From contig NZ_CP039865.1 of NCBI RefSeq assembly GCF_005160265.1, positions 3,248,828 through 3,312,827 of the forward strand: 64,000 nt of DNA, given 5' to 3'. The stretch is from Phreatobacter aquaticus. Lineage in GTDB: Bacteria > Pseudomonadota > Alphaproteobacteria > Rhizobiales > Phreatobacteraceae. Positions 1-10,276 of this stretch are shown here, piece after piece. Each line of letters starts with the position of its first letter. Positions within the stretch are counted from its first letter, which is position 1. A model generated the notes under the pieces. It did not search any database. It was not told where the DNA came from and saw only the letters and a program-made list of their open reading frames with translations. A program made the translations under genes and the position numbers.

Positions 1-797
1 AGCGCCACGTCATAGGTTGCGCGGGCTGCCGGATGGAACAGCGTGTCGGCAGGATACGGGCCGGTGGCGTCGATGCCCAGCGCCTTCAGCTCGGCGATGG
101 CCGGGCGGATGACATCGTCCTCCTCGTGACCGAGCAGCCCGTCCTCGCCGGCATGCGGATTGAGCCCGCAAATCGCCAGCCGCGGCCGGGCCATGCCGAA
201 CCGCGTCCGCATGTCGTGATCGACGATGGCCGCGGTGTCGACGATCAGCGCTTTTGTCAGGCGCTGCGGCACCTCCGCGAGCGGCATGTGGATGGTCACC
301 GGCACCACGGCGAGATCACGGCTCCAGATCAGCATGACCGGCCGCGACGGGCCCTGGCGGAAGGTGCGGGCGAGTTCGCCGAGATATTCCGTATGGCCGG
401 GATGGGCAAAGCCCGCGGCGGCCAGCACCGACTTGGCGATGGGGTTGGTGACGATCGCCCGCGCGCGGCCCATGCGCACGTCCTCGACGCCCGAACGGAT
501 GGATTCGATGACGAGGCCGCCGGTCGCCGGATCAGGCACGCCGGGCCTGTCGGCGGCGCTGCCCGACACTGCGACGACGGGAAGGCCATAGGGGAAGGTC
601 TCGAAGGCCTCGTGAACCTCCACCGGCACCACGGGCACACCGATGCCGAGCCGCGCGGCGCGGGCCTCCATCAGGTCTGGATCGCCGATCAGATAGAAGG
701 GCGGCAGATTGTTGGCGGCGCGGTCGCGCCAGGCCATCAGCGCGATATCCGGCCCAATTCCGGCCGGTTCGCCCATCGTCACGGCAAGTGGCAGCAT
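1..797 (-). CDS. pdxA: 4-hydroxythreonine-4-phosphate dehydrogenase, 3' end outside window
   Basis: PdxA oxidises 4-phospho-hydroxy-L-threonine in the DXP-dependent pyridoxal phosphate pathway. About 265 N-terminal residues are present and the C-terminal fifth runs off the left edge. Visible signatures are the N-terminal TMGEPAGIGPD, TNPIAK near residue 130, PGHTEYLGEL, VTIHMPL and NPHAGEDG, which carry the family's substrate and metal-binding histidines, plus GPYPADTLF. The ATG lies one base after the surA stop (TGA-C-ATG), so it is translationally coupled as the last visible gene of the lptF-lptG-lptD-surA-pdxA operon. In related genomes rsmA (ksgA) usually follows, but that would lie outside this window. 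Confidence 0.95.
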   Translation of the reverse strand, partial: MLPLAVTMGEPAGIGPDIALMAWRDRAANNLPPFYLIGDPDLMEARAARLGIGVPVVPVEVHEAFETFPYGLPVVAVSGSAADRPGVPDPATGGLVIESIRSGVEDVRMGRARAIVTNPIAKSVLAAAGFAHPGHTEYLGELARTFRQGPSRPVMLIWSRDLAVVPVTIHMPLAEVPQRLTKALIVDTAAIVDHDMRTRFGMARPRLAICGLNPHAGEDGLLGHEEDDVIRPAIAELKALGIDATGPYPADTLFHPAARATYDVA

Positions 798-798
798 G

Positions 799-1746
799 TC
801 AGTTGAGCGGCCGGTGGCCGTTCTTGTACTCGATCACCGCGGTTCGGCGGATGCGGGCGAGATAATCGTTCGAGATGCGCCGCATCTCGGCCGTGGTGAT
901 CTCTTCGCGTACCTGGTTGCGGGTGGCGGTGTCGTCGGAGCTTGCTGGCTGCTTGGAGCACACCGCCACCATCTCGATGCCCTGCGGCGTGCGGGAGGGC
1001 GGCGTCAGTTTGCCGATCGCGGTCTGATCCAGAATGGTGCGGAAGGCCGGGCTGAGATCGGTCGAGGTGCGGCGGATCGGGTCGCGCACGGCCGCGTCCG
1101 ACATGGTGCGGACCTGGTCGATATCGGCGACGCAATTGCTGAACCGCCCGCGCAGCGCATTGGCTTCACCCATGCGGCGGGCGACGACGGCGGGCGCCGC
1201 GGTCTGCGGCACCAGCAGGATCACCTGGCGCAGGTTATATTCCATCAGCTGGGCATTGCCGGTTGAACGGCGCGAGATGGCATTGGCGAGCTGGGTGTCG
1301 GTCACGAAGATGGTGCGGCCGAAACGGGCGCCCACAATGTTCGACCAGGAGAGATCGGCGCGGATCTTGCCGCGATAGACGCGCGGCTCGATGCCCTGCG
1401 AGCGCAGAACCTGGTCGAAGGCGCGCACATCGATGCCCGAGCGGCTGGCGACCTGGGCATAGGCGGCATTGACCTGGGCCTCATTGGCCTCGACGCGGAA
1501 GCGCCGGGCCTCGGCGAACTTGACGCGGTCGTTGATCAGGTCGTCGAGCGCCTGGGCCGCGGTGAAGGGCCGGCCTTCGCGCAATTGCAGCAGCCGCTGG
1601 CGCTGCGGGATATCGAAGGACGTGATCGGCACGCCATTGACGACGACGGCGACACTGCCCTCCTGCGCCCGGACGGGGGCGGCGGCAGTCATCACCATCA
1701 ACCCCAGCGCGGCAGCGACGGTCATGAGGGGACGCGAAAGGTCCAT
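799..1746 (-). CDS. surA: SurA-like periplasmic chaperone
   Basis: Periplasmic folding factor for outer-membrane proteins. The 315-residue product starts with a Sec signal peptide (MDLSRPLMTVAAALGLMVM, then a cleavage-like APVRAQ). A SurA N-terminal chaperone segment follows (VNGVPITSFDIPQRQRLLQL, ALDDLINDRVKFAEA) and then a divergent parvulin-like region around residues 170-270. The start was chosen because AGGAA sits about 9 bases upstream and the signal peptide then has normal length; an in-frame start 18 codons upstream (1800) is possible. It lies between lptD and pdxA, the classical context for supplying LptD and other barrel proteins. The PPIase domain is poorly conserved, so chaperone activity is the safer inference than isomerase activity. 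Confidence 0.88.
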   Translation of the reverse strand: MDLSRPLMTVAAALGLMVMTAAAPVRAQEGSVAVVVNGVPITSFDIPQRQRLLQLREGRPFTAAQALDDLINDRVKFAEARRFRVEANEAQVNAAYAQVASRSGIDVRAFDQVLRSQGIEPRVYRGKIRADLSWSNIVGARFGRTIFVTDTQLANAISRRSTGNAQLMEYNLRQVILLVPQTAAPAVVARRMGEANALRGRFSNCVADIDQVRTMSDAAVRDPIRRTSTDLSPAFRTILDQTAIGKLTPPSRTPQGIEMVAVCSKQPASSDDTATRNQVREEITTAEMRRISNDYLARIRRTAVIEYKNGHRPLN

Positions 1747-1827
1747 GGGCGACGTTCCTAGCAGGCGGGTGAGGATGATCCTGCCTCGTCCCTTGCGCAA
1801 GACGGTGGCGCAATCAGGGCAGGGCGG

Positions 1828-4476
1828 TCAGTTCACGGGCGGATTGAACCAGTTCGACACGTTCTGCGAGACGCCGATCTCGCCGACGGTACGGACATTG
1901 AAGCGGAACATGAAGCGGTGGACATCGCGCGTCTCCGAAGCGCCGCTCGAGGTCACGACGGTGGATGCGAAGTCACGCGAATAGAAGAAGCCGAACTGGA
2001 AGCAGTCGTCGAGATAGTTCACGCCGACAGTCACGCCTTCGATCTTGTTGCGCTCGGCGATCGCGATCGTCGGGTCGAGATAGGTCGCGGACAGGTTCTG
2101 GCGCTGGAAGGAGAAGCGGGCGGCGCCGTAGAGCGTCCAGTTCTGCGAGACGTTGTACGAAACGGCCGCGCCAATGCCGCTGCGCGGCACCTGGTAGCCG
2201 AGGATCGGCTGCTCGGCGAGATAGGCATAGGTGCCGGTAAGCGCGAAAGCGCCGAACCGGCCGGTCGCCTCGATCTCGCCGCGCTGCACGGCCAGCGTCC
2301 GCTCGTCGAAGCGCCCGCGTGCCGAGAAGCGGAAATTCGGGTTCATCTGATAGGTGAACCGGGCAACATAGTCGGAGCGGGCCTTGTCGAGGCCGGAATT
2401 GGCGCCGGCGCCCGTCGGATCATAGGAACCGGCGACGGTCGGATCGCCATAGGCGAACGAGTTCAGCCCGAACAGGCTGACCGACTGGCCGAACATCACG
2501 TTGACCGTCGAGCCGTTGACGAAGCGATGGGTGATGTTGGCGCCATAGTTCAGGCGGCCGCCGCCCTCGATCCGGTCCCAGCCAGAAAACTTGTTGTAGG
2601 AGAACAGGTTGGTGTCGTCGAACACCAGGCTCTGCGAGTCCTCGTTGGGCAGCCGGCCGATCAGCGTCTCGCTCGGGCGGGCGATGAACTGGACAATCGG
2701 CTCCACCGTCGTCGTGCCGTATTCGGTCGCCGCGATCCACGGATAGCGATAGGTGAGCCCGACCGTCGGCATGAAGCGGGTGAAAACCCGCTCGTCATTG
2801 CTGAGATTGGTGAACGAGCCGAGCACGCTGCCGACATTGCGCAGCTGGTAGCCGGCGACGTCGCCGCGCACCGAGACGAAGGGTTCCCAGACCTGGCCGA
2901 GCGCATCGGTGATCCGGCGGCGCCAGGCAACCTCAAGCGATGCACGCGTATAGGTGCCGTCAATGCCATTCACCAGGCAATTCGAGCGGGTCAGATTCGA
3001 CGCGCTGGGCGCCAGTGCCGTGTTGCAGGTGATCGGCACGCGCGGGTCGCGCACGCTCACATCGGCGGATTCGCGCGTCAGGCTGACAACGCTCGAACGC
3101 CACGAGAACTCGCCACCCAGCACTGACTGGTCGAGCACCTTGAAATAGTCGAGGACCGGATGGGTCGTCGGCAGGACCTTGTTGTTCACATCGGTCGCGG
3201 TGATGCCGACATAGCGCGTGGTCGACAGATCGAACCAGCTTCTTGGACCCTGGCCGCGCAGGTAGAGCCTGGAATTGGCTTCCGTCTGACCCGGCAGCAT
3301 CAACGAATAATCGCGCAGGAAGGCGGCATCCGAGAGGATATTGACCTCCCAGCCCATCTGCCAGCGCTCGGTGATGCGGAACATGCCGGTTGACTGCAGG
3401 ACCCCGCGGAACGTGCGGTTGCCGACTTCCGGAGTGCCATCCGAATAGGAGAAGACCGAAGGGTCCTTCTGCCAGATCGCGGCGCCGCGCAGCGTGTAAT
3501 AGCCGCTCTCGAAGCCATGCCGCCATTCGGCCACCGGCATGAAGCCCTGGCGCGAATAATAGCGCGGCGAGATCAGCAGGTCGTAATTCGGCTGGATGTT
3601 CCAGAAATAGGGGATCTCGACGCCGGCGCCCGTGCGGTTCGAACTCGAGATCGTCGGGAACAGGAAGCCGGACGCCTTCCTGACCGTCGGGTCGGGCGAC
3701 CACATATAGGGCACATAGGCGATCGGCACGCCGAGGATCTCGACGCGCGATTCCTCGAAATAGATCGTCCGCTCGCTCTCGCGATGGATGATCCGCTTGG
3801 ATTTGATCTGCCAGGACGGGGGCCGCGTCGTATCCGTGCGGCAGGCCTCGCAGGCCGTGTAGACCGCGCGGTCGAAGATCGTGGTCTCGCCACCCTCGCG
3901 GGTCACGTTCGCGGCGCCGATATAGCGCCGGTCCGGCGTTTCCAGGTTCAACGAACGGACAAAGCCGTTCTGGAAGCTCTGATCGAAATCGAGTTCCTGC
4001 GCGTGGGCGATATTGCCCGAGGGCTCCGTCACCCGGACATTGCCGACGGCGCGCACGCGGTTGGCGGTGCGGTCGTAGATGACCTCGTCGGCCTCGATGG
4101 TCCGGCCATCATAATAGATCTGGACCCGGCCACGCGCCGTCACGCGCTGGGTGCGCTCGTCATAGACCAGCTGGTTGGCATTGACCTGCATGGCCGCGTT
4201 GCGGCTTGGCGTCGAGGCAAAGGTCGGAGCGGTCGCTGGCGACGACACCGTCGGCATGCCCGCGGCATTGCGCGACGGCTCGATCGGCAGGACCTGTGTC
4301 GGGTCGCCGATCAGAACCGAGCGGGGCACGGGCTGGCCATCAGCGGAAATCTGGGCGCGCAGGGGCGCGAGCCCGCCCGACGCGACGATCAGCGCACAAG
4401 CGCTGACGGCTGCGGCCGTGACGGACCGGGCGATTCGGGCCGAGAAGCCGGTCAGGCGGGTTGGTGCGTTCAGCAT
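1828..4476 (-). CDS. lptD: LPS-assembly protein LptD (OstA/Imp)
   Basis: Outer-membrane beta-barrel that, with LptE, inserts LPS into the outer leaflet. It is 882 residues long: a signal peptide ending near LRAQ, an OstA/LptA-like jellyroll at about 90-230 (NANQLVYDERTQRVTARGRV, YDRTANRVRAVGNVRV), then the barrel. A CEAC pair follows the jellyroll and one further cysteine lies near the C-terminus (LDDCFQFGFF), as expected for inter-domain disulfides. The lptG stop overlaps the ATG (TGATG), so the two are coupled. A TTG one codon upstream is a less likely start. Confidence 0.96.
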   Translation of the reverse strand: MLNAPTRLTGFSARIARSVTAAAVSACALIVASGGLAPLRAQISADGQPVPRSVLIGDPTQVLPIEPSRNAAGMPTVSSPATAPTFASTPSRNAAMQVNANQLVYDERTQRVTARGRVQIYYDGRTIEADEVIYDRTANRVRAVGNVRVTEPSGNIAHAQELDFDQSFQNGFVRSLNLETPDRRYIGAANVTREGGETTIFDRAVYTACEACRTDTTRPPSWQIKSKRIIHRESERTIYFEESRVEILGVPIAYVPYMWSPDPTVRKASGFLFPTISSSNRTGAGVEIPYFWNIQPNYDLLISPRYYSRQGFMPVAEWRHGFESGYYTLRGAAIWQKDPSVFSYSDGTPEVGNRTFRGVLQSTGMFRITERWQMGWEVNILSDAAFLRDYSLMLPGQTEANSRLYLRGQGPRSWFDLSTTRYVGITATDVNNKVLPTTHPVLDYFKVLDQSVLGGEFSWRSSVVSLTRESADVSVRDPRVPITCNTALAPSASNLTRSNCLVNGIDGTYTRASLEVAWRRRITDALGQVWEPFVSVRGDVAGYQLRNVGSVLGSFTNLSNDERVFTRFMPTVGLTYRYPWIAATEYGTTTVEPIVQFIARPSETLIGRLPNEDSQSLVFDDTNLFSYNKFSGWDRIEGGGRLNYGANITHRFVNGSTVNVMFGQSVSLFGLNSFAYGDPTVAGSYDPTGAGANSGLDKARSDYVARFTYQMNPNFRFSARGRFDERTLAVQRGEIEATGRFGAFALTGTYAYLAEQPILGYQVPRSGIGAAVSYNVSQNWTLYGAARFSFQRQNLSATYLDPTIAIAERNKIEGVTVGVNYLDDCFQFGFFYSRDFASTVVTSSGASETRDVHRFMFRFNVRTVGEIGVSQNVSNWFNPPVN

Positions 4477-5561
4477 CAACCGTCCTCCTGCTTCAATAGA
4501 ACCATGAAACCCATTAACGCACCGATGAATGCGGGCGACCAGGCCGCGAGCATGGGAGGCACCAGATTGGAGCGCCCCAGGTTCCCGGCAAGTTCGGATC
4601 CCACGTAAAGCAAAAATCCGGCGACCACGCCACCCAGAATCGTCCGGCCCAGTCCACCAAGGCGTGCGAAGCGCAGACTTGCCGCAGCGGCAACCAGCAC
4701 CATGGCGACCAGAAGCAGCGGCCGCGCCAGCAGCAATTGGTACTGCAATTCGAACCGGGCGCTGGGAAGTCCCGATTTTCGGGCAATCTCAATGAATTGC
4801 GGCAGTTCCCAGAAGGACACCTGTTCCGGCATCACGAAACTCTGGCGCACCTGCTCGGCTGTGAGCTGGGTCGCCAGTCGATAGGTCGCATGGGTCTCTG
4901 GCTCACGGTCGAGCGGTGTCACCCGTGCCTTGGCGAGGTCCCAATAGCCATTGCCGAGTTCGGCGGTCTCGGCGTCGATCCGTTCCTTGAAATGGCCGTC
5001 GACGTCATAGACCAGCACGCTGACGCCGGAGAGACGCTGGCCGCGGTCGGTGGCCGCCGCCGCATTGATCACGGCCTGGCCGCCGGGCATGGCCTGGCGG
5101 AGCCAGAAATCGGTGCGGGACTCGCCGAGATAGGCGCGTCCGAACAATTGCGATTCAAGGCGCAGTCCGCGCTCCCGGAAGTCCGAGGCGACGGGATTGT
5201 AGACGGTTGCCGCGAACACGCCGGTCAGCCCCGCCACCACGAGGGCTGGCGCTAGGAATTGCCAGGCGGAGAGGCCGGCCGCGCGCGCCACCACCAGTTC
5301 AAGCTTCCTCGACAGGCCGAGGAAGCACAGCATGGCGCCGACCAGCACGGCAAAGGGCAGGATCAGCTCGACGAAAGCCGGCACTCGGTAGAGCGCCAGC
5401 AGGGCCACGAGCTGGGTCGGGGCGCGCCGGGAATCCTCGACGCGCCGGAGCTGTTCGACGAAATCCACCACCAGGACCAGGCCGAACGTCCCCAGAAACG
5501 CGCCGGCGACGGCGGCCGAGAACTTCCGGGTCATGTAGCGCTGGAAGGTGGAGACGATCAT
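4476..5561 (-). CDS. lptG: LPS export permease LptG
   Basis: Inner-membrane half of the LptB2FG ABC exporter that pulls LPS from the membrane (YjgP/YjgQ family). 361 residues with six predicted membrane helices: three near the N-terminus (one around TFGLVLVVDFV, one around LILPFAVLVGAMLCFLGLS) and three at the C-terminus, separated by a large periplasmic jellyroll. The family's coupling segment LSRKLELVVARAAGLS is present. The start is fixed by the ATGA overlap with the lptF stop at 5558-5561, and the stop overlaps lptD. The ATPase partner lptB is not in the window. Confidence 0.95.
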   Translation of the reverse strand: MIVSTFQRYMTRKFSAAVAGAFLGTFGLVLVVDFVEQLRRVEDSRRAPTQLVALLALYRVPAFVELILPFAVLVGAMLCFLGLSRKLELVVARAAGLSAWQFLAPALVVAGLTGVFAATVYNPVASDFRERGLRLESQLFGRAYLGESRTDFWLRQAMPGGQAVINAAAATDRGQRLSGVSVLVYDVDGHFKERIDAETAELGNGYWDLAKARVTPLDREPETHATYRLATQLTAEQVRQSFVMPEQVSFWELPQFIEIARKSGLPSARFELQYQLLLARPLLLVAMVLVAAAASLRFARLGGLGRTILGGVVAGFLLYVGSELAGNLGRSNLVPPMLAAWSPAFIGALMGFMVLLKQEDG

Positions 5562-6736
5562 GAGCCGCCGTTCGCCGCAAAGCGGGCCGCGAAGCGCTCG
5601 GCCATCCGGTCGGTGAACTCGCCGAAGGCGCGGCTGATCGATTGCGGCACGCGCAGCCGGACCCAGCCGAGCGCCATGGCGCCGAACAGCACGATGGCGA
5701 TCAGCGGCACGCCATAGACGAGCGGAATGGCCCAGGGCCGCGTCGCGACCATGCCGGAGACCGCGAAACCCAGACCGCGCACCACCACCATGGCGGTGAT
5801 GGCGCCGGCAACCGCGGTGCCGCGGCTTTGCCGCGTCGTACGTGCATGTCCCAGCATGGCGAACGCAATACACATCAGAGCCAGTGGGTAGAGCGGCGCG
5901 GCGAAACGGTCGTGCAGCTCCTGGCGAAACCGCCCCTGCCACCGTTCGAACATCGGATCGGCAGGGTTCGGATTCATGAGTTCGGAAGTGTAGCGTTCAG
6001 ATGGTCTATAAATCGTTTCCGCCGTCTGCGTCAGCTTCGACAGGTCGAAGGCGTAGCGCTCGAACACCACGATGGACGCCTGCCCGGTCTTGGTGTCGCG
6101 GCGCTGCAGATTGCCGTTCTCCAGCACGAAGAACGTGCCCTGCGGCTGCTCGCTGATCAGGCCGCGCTCGGCCACATAGGTCATGTGGACGGCGGCATCG
6201 CGCGTGTCCGACACCACGATGCCGAGCAGCACGCCGCCAGGCGCCCGGTCGCGGATATGGAAGGTCAGGCCTCGCTCGGCCTGGGTGAACTGGCCGGGCC
6301 TGACGATAGCGGTGAGCATGTTCGCCTGGACCTGGGTCAGGAGCAGGCGGAAATAGCGGATGGAGGAGGGGGTCAGGTGCAGCGACAGGGCGCCGACCGC
6401 CACCATCACGATCACCGTCAGCATCATCAGGGGCCGCATGATCCGGCTCGGCGGCACGCCGGCCGCCGACATGACGATCAGCTCGGAATCGCCGTTCAGC
6501 TTGTTCAGCGTCTGCACGCAGGCCATGAACATGGCGATGGGGGCAATCAGCGCCAGCAGCACGGGAATGCCGAGGCTGGTCATCAGGAAGAACAGCAGGA
6601 TCGTCTGGCCGCTATTGGTGACGAGATCGAGCCGCTGCAGAACCTGGGTGATCCAGACGATCAGGGTCAGCACGAACAGGCCGCCCGCGAAGGCAACGGC
6701 CGCTTGCCGGAAGATGTAGCGTTCGAGCGATCCCAT
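5558..6736 (-). CDS. lptF: LPS export permease LptF
   Basis: Partner of LptG in the LPS exporter. The core begins [19 protein letters not shown] and has two C-terminal and several N-terminal hydrophobic helices around a periplasmic domain. The coupling-helix sequence [20 protein letters not shown] is typical of LptF. With this start it has 392 residues; in-frame ATGs at 6763 and 6802 would add 9 or 22 residues, and no start has a convincing Shine-Dalgarno. First gene of the leftward operon and divergent from pepA, so its promoter lies in 6737-6942. Confidence 0.93.
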   Translation of the reverse strand: MGSLERYIFRQAAVAFAGGLFVLTLIVWITQVLQRLDLVTNSGQTILLFFLMTSLGIPVLLALIAPIAMFMACVQTLNKLNGDSELIVMSAAGVPPSRIMRPLMMLTVIVMVAVGALSLHLTPSSIRYFRLLLTQVQANMLTAIVRPGQFTQAERGLTFHIRDRAPGGVLLGIVVSDTRDAAVHMTYVAERGLISEQPQGTFFVLENGNLQRRDTKTGQASIVVFERYAFDLSKLTQTAETIYRPSERYTSELMNPNPADPMFERWQGRFRQELHDRFAAPLYPLALMCIAFAMLGHARTTRQSRGTAVAGAITAMVVVRGLGFAVSGMVATRPWAIPLVYGVPLIAIVLFGAMALGWVRLRVPQSISRAFGEFTDRMAERFAARFAANGGS

Positions 6737-6942
6737 TCCCGGCCCGATATCCCCGGCAAGCATGCACTGAGGAGCGCGGCGGGCGCGATCCTGTTCCGAC
6801 ATTCAGCCGTAGAAGGCGATCATGGCGGCGGCAAGATGGCGGAGCCGATTCCCAACGGACCGTCTCCCGTCCGCCACATCGCCGCTGTAGTGTGAAACCA
6901 TACGTCGCTTCGTCGATTCTGTCCCTTGCCCAAGCTTGGACC

Positions 6943-8439
6943 ATGCCAGACACCATCAAGATCGCCTTCCAGCCCCTCGCCACTCCGGTCTCGGGCCTCG
7001 CCGTCATCCTCGTCGGGTCGGACCTGAAGCCGTCAAAGAATGCGGCGGCGCTCCTTGCGCCAGCGAAGGACCTGCTCGCCAAGGCTGCAGCGGCCGACGG
7101 GTTCAAGGGCAAGGGCGGGTCGTTCCTCGACATCCTGGCGCCCGACAAGGTGGCGGCCGACCGGGTGCTCGTGGCCGGGGTCGGCAAGCCCGCCGACTGG
7201 AAGGGCATCGACATCGTCAAGCTCGGCGGCCAGATCACCGCCCGCCTGCCGGACGCAATCTCCGAGGCAACCGTTCTGCTGGACACGGCCGAAGGGCCGC
7301 TGACGCCCGATCAGGCGGCCGAGGTCGCGCTCGGCATCCGCCTGCGCTTCTATGCCTTCGACCGCTACAAGACCAAGAAGAAGGACGGCGACGAGGGCCC
7401 GAAGAAGCGCACCATCACCTTGCTGGTCGGCGACGAGAAGGCTGCCCGCAAGGCCTTCAAGACCCGCGAGGCCATTGCCGATGGCGTCGATCTCGCCCGC
7501 GAACTGGTCAACGAGCCGCCGAATGTGCTGTTCCCGGCGGAATTCGCCAAGCGTATCGAGGCCCTCGACAAGCTTGGCGTCGATGTCGAGATCCTCGGCG
7601 AGAAGGAGATGAAGAAGCTCGGCATGGGCGCGCTGCTGGCGGTTGGCCAGGGCTCGCGCCGCGACAGCCAGATGGCGGTCATGCGCTGGGATGGCGGCAA
7701 GGACGGCGAGGCGCCGATCGCCTTCATCGGCAAGGGCGTCTGCTTCGACACCGGCGGCATCTCGATCAAGCCGGGCGAAGGCATGCAGGACATGAAGGGC
7801 GACATGGGCGGCGCTGCCGCCGTCACCGGCCTCATGCATGCGCTGGCCGCCCGCAAGGCCAAGGTCAATGTCGTGGGCCTGGTCGGCCTCGTCGAGAACA
7901 TGCCGGACGGCAATGCCTACCGCCCCGGCGACATCGTCACCTCGATGTCCGGCCAGACCATCGAGATCATCAATACCGACGCCGAGGGCCGTCTCGTGCT
8001 CGCCGATGTGCTCTGGTACGCGAAAGAGCACTTCAAGCCGAAGATGATGATCAACCTGGCAACCCTGACCGGCGCCATCATGGTGGCGCTTGGCCAGGAG
8101 CATGCCGGCCTGTTCTCCAACGACGACAAGCTTGCCTCAGCCCTTGGCGAGGCCGGCCTTGCCACCGGCGAGAAGGTTTGGCGGATGCCGCTGACGCCCG
8201 AATATGACAAGATCATCGACAGCCAGTTCGCCGACATGAAGAATTCCGGCGGCAGGCTGGCGGGGGCCATCACGGCCGCGCAATTTCTTCAGCGCTTCGT
8301 CGACACCACGCCCTGGGCTCATCTCGATGTCGCCGGCACCGCGATGAACAGCATCAAGGGCGATCTCAACCGCTCCTGGGGCGGCGGCTGGGGCGTGCGC
8401 CTGCTCGACCGGCTGGTGGCCGACCATTACGAGAAGTGA
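6943..8439 (+). CDS. pepA: Leucyl aminopeptidase (M17)
   Basis: Cytosolic two-metal aminopeptidase, 498 residues. The C-terminal catalytic domain shows the metal-binding and catalytic blocks [27 protein letters not shown] and the M17 signature [16 protein letters not shown]. The poorly conserved N-terminal alpha/beta domain covers about 1-170. The start ATG was preferred to a GTG 17 codons upstream because the family usually begins close to this point. Divergent from lptF, as in many Hyphomicrobiales. PepA of E. coli also acts as a DNA-binding protein in site-specific recombination; nothing here tests that role. Confidence 0.96.
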   Translation: MPDTIKIAFQPLATPVSGLAVILVGSDLKPSKNAAALLAPAKDLLAKAAAADGFKGKGGSFLDILAPDKVAADRVLVAGVGKPADWKGIDIVKLGGQITARLPDAISEATVLLDTAEGPLTPDQAAEVALGIRLRFYAFDRYKTKKKDGDEGPKKRTITLLVGDEKAARKAFKTREAIADGVDLARELVNEPPNVLFPAEFAKRIEALDKLGVDVEILGEKEMKKLGMGALLAVGQGSRRDSQMAVMRWDGGKDGEAPIAFIGKGVCFDTGGISIKPGEGMQDMKGDMGGAAAVTGLMHALAARKAKVNVVGLVGLVENMPDGNAYRPGDIVTSMSGQTIEIINTDAEGRLVLADVLWYAKEHFKPKMMINLATLTGAIMVALGQEHAGLFSNDDKLASALGEAGLATGEKVWRMPLTPEYDKIIDSQFADMKNSGGRLAGAITAAQFLQRFVDTTPWAHLDVAGTAMNSIKGDLNRSWGGGWGVRLLDRLVADHYEK

Positions 8440-8547
8440 GGCGGGCGACGCCCTTCCGCACCGCAGCAATTCCGGCTGCGTGCCATGTGCGCAAAGGCAT
8501 GACACGGGACGCGTCTCTCGGCATATGATCGGCTGAGAGGCGCCCCC

Positions 8548-9000
8548 GTGACGGAAATCCTGTTCTATCATCTGCTGAACCAGCCGCTGGAGAAAGTGCT
8601 GCCGACGCTTGTCGAGCGCTCCTACGAACGCGGCTGGAAGGTGGCGATCGAGGCGACATCGCAGGAGCGGGTCGAGGCTCTGGACAGCCTCCTCTGGACC
8701 TTTGCCGAGGAGAGCTTCCTGCCGCACGGCACCGACCGCGAGCCCGATGCCGGCACCCAGCCGATCCTGGTCACCAGCCGTGCCGACCTCGCAACCGACG
8801 CCGCCGTGCGCTTCCTCGTCGATGGCGCGAGCCTGCCGGACAATGCCGGCAGCTATCAGCGCGTGGTCCTGATGTTCGACGGCAATGATCCCGACGCCGT
8901 CGATCGCGCGCGCAACGACTGGCGCCAGGCCAAGGCCGGCGGCCATGCCTGCACCTATTGGCAGCAGGGCGATACCGGGCGCTGGGAGAAGAAGGCGTGA
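8548..9000 (+). CDS. holC: DNA polymerase III chi subunit
   Basis: Clamp-loader accessory subunit that links the replisome to SSB. 150 residues with the family pattern: TEILFYHL near the N-terminus, LPTLVERSYERGWKVAIEA, LDSLLWTFAEESFLPHG, QPILVTS, and a C-terminal VVLMFDGNDPDAVDRARNDW block followed by CTYWQQ. GTG start. It overlaps the following MFS gene (GTGA), and it follows pepA by about 110 bases. pepA-holC adjacency is common in proteobacteria, which supports the call. Confidence 0.93.
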   Translation: MTEILFYHLLNQPLEKVLPTLVERSYERGWKVAIEATSQERVEALDSLLWTFAEESFLPHGTDREPDAGTQPILVTSRADLATDAAVRFLVDGASLPDNAGSYQRVVLMFDGNDPDAVDRARNDWRQAKAGGHACTYWQQGDTGRWEKKA

Positions 9001-10190
9001 GCAGCGAGCCGGTCGCGCCGCCGCTCGCGCCCGAACCGCCGACCCGCGGCTTCATCGACACACTCGCCCGCTCGGAATTCATCCGCCTCGGCATCATCCT
9101 GTTCCTCACCGCCATGACCAACCAGCAGGCCGTGCTGCTGGCGGTGATCTGGGAGCATGTCGGCTTCAGCCACGCCAATATCGGCATTCTGCTGGCGATC
9201 TATGGCGTGCCGCTGGTGGTGATGAGTTTCCTGTCTGGCGCGGTTGCCAACCGTATCGGGCTGATCGCGACGATGAAGCTCGGCTGCGCGCTGACGACCT
9301 TCGGTCTGGCGAGCCTCTATGTCACCCACGATTCATTCGCGGGGTCGCTTGCCTCGCGGCTGATCCAGGGCTGCGGCTTCGCGCTGTTCCATGCGCCCAC
9401 CATGACCTATGGCACCACGCGTCTGACGCAGGCGCGGTTCATCCAGCTGTTCGGCATTCTCTCGGCCATGGCGCCGCTGCCCTATGCCTTCGCCCCCGTA
9501 CTGGCCGAGGCGATCTTCCACACATTCGGCCCGAGCGTGTTCTTCCTCATCGGCTCGCTGCCGGGTCTCATCGCGTTGCCCATGCTGTTCACGCTGCGCC
9601 AGGTCGAGAAGGCCGGCCCGGAAGTTGGCGGCATGCGGGCTCTCTTCAAGGCGGGACGCATCGTCCTGCCGATGATCGCGGCCGTGGTCTATGGCGGCAT
9701 GTTCGGCTTCGTTGCGGCCTATATGGCGCCGGTTCTGATCGACCGCGGCATGTCGATCGGCGTCTTCTTCACCAGCTTCACCCTGTCGATCTTCGTCGTG
9801 CGCCTCGGTCTTCTCAGCCCGCTGGAGCGGGTCGACCGTCGGCTGGTCGTCGCCGGTGGCGCGGTCATCCTCGGCGCCGGCATGATCATGGCGGCCTTCG
9901 CCCAATCGGTCCCAATGGCGGTGCTGGCCGGAGCCGTGTTCGGGCTCGGCCATTCCATCGGCTTTCCGGTGCTGTCGGCGTGGATCTGCGATGGCATTCC
10001 CCCGGAGCGCCGGGCAACGCCGCTTGCGCTGTTCAACGCCACTTTCTTCGCCGCGATCTACATGATCGCGCTGCCGGCGAGCGTCGCCATCGAGGCGGCT
10101 GGCTATGTGCCGGTCATGATCGCGATCGGTGCGTCAGGCTTCGTGCTGGCCGTCGGCATGGTGCTGGTCTGGGCGAAACGGTTCGATTGA
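8997..10190 (+). CDS. MFS transporter
   Basis: Major facilitator superfamily permease of 397 residues with about twelve hydrophobic helices, including LGIILFLTAM, ILLAIYGVPLVVMSFLSG, IVLPMIAAVVYGGMFGFVA and the C-terminal MIAIGASGFVLAVGMVLVW. The half-turn after helix 2 reads SGAVANRIG, a weak form of the MFS motif A. The start is a GTG overlapping the holC stop, implying co-translation. The substrate cannot be inferred; the neighbours are housekeeping genes. The gene ends 86 bases before a convergent ABC-F gene, with a palindromic repeat in the gap. Confidence 0.88.
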   Translation: MSSEPVAPPLAPEPPTRGFIDTLARSEFIRLGIILFLTAMTNQQAVLLAVIWEHVGFSHANIGILLAIYGVPLVVMSFLSGAVANRIGLIATMKLGCALTTFGLASLYVTHDSFAGSLASRLIQGCGFALFHAPTMTYGTTRLTQARFIQLFGILSAMAPLPYAFAPVLAEAIFHTFGPSVFFLIGSLPGLIALPMLFTLRQVEKAGPEVGGMRALFKAGRIVLPMIAAVVYGGMFGFVAAYMAPVLIDRGMSIGVFFTSFTLSIFVVRLGLLSPLERVDRRLVVAGGAVILGAGMIMAAFAQSVPMAVLAGAVFGLGHSIGFPVLSAWICDGIPPERRATPLALFNATFFAAIYMIALPASVAIEAAGYVPVMIAIGASGFVLAVGMVLVWAKRFD

Positions 10191-10230
10191 GACAAAGGGT
10201 CAGTCTCGCATTGCGTCCGCGATGGTGACG

Positions 10231-10262
10231 CTCACCTATCCCCGCCTGCGGGGAGAGGTGAG
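10231..10262. repeat. Dispersed palindrome type I, copy 1
   Basis: An imperfect palindrome (CTCACCTATCCCCGC, two bases, then GCGGGGAGAGGTGAG) between the convergent MFS and ABC-F genes. A near-identical perfect copy occurs at 24615-24640. It could act as a bidirectional terminator hairpin, but the shared sequence rather than only shared structure points to a dispersed repeat family. Confidence 0.8.
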
Positions 10263-10276
10263 TGCCCATCCCGGAC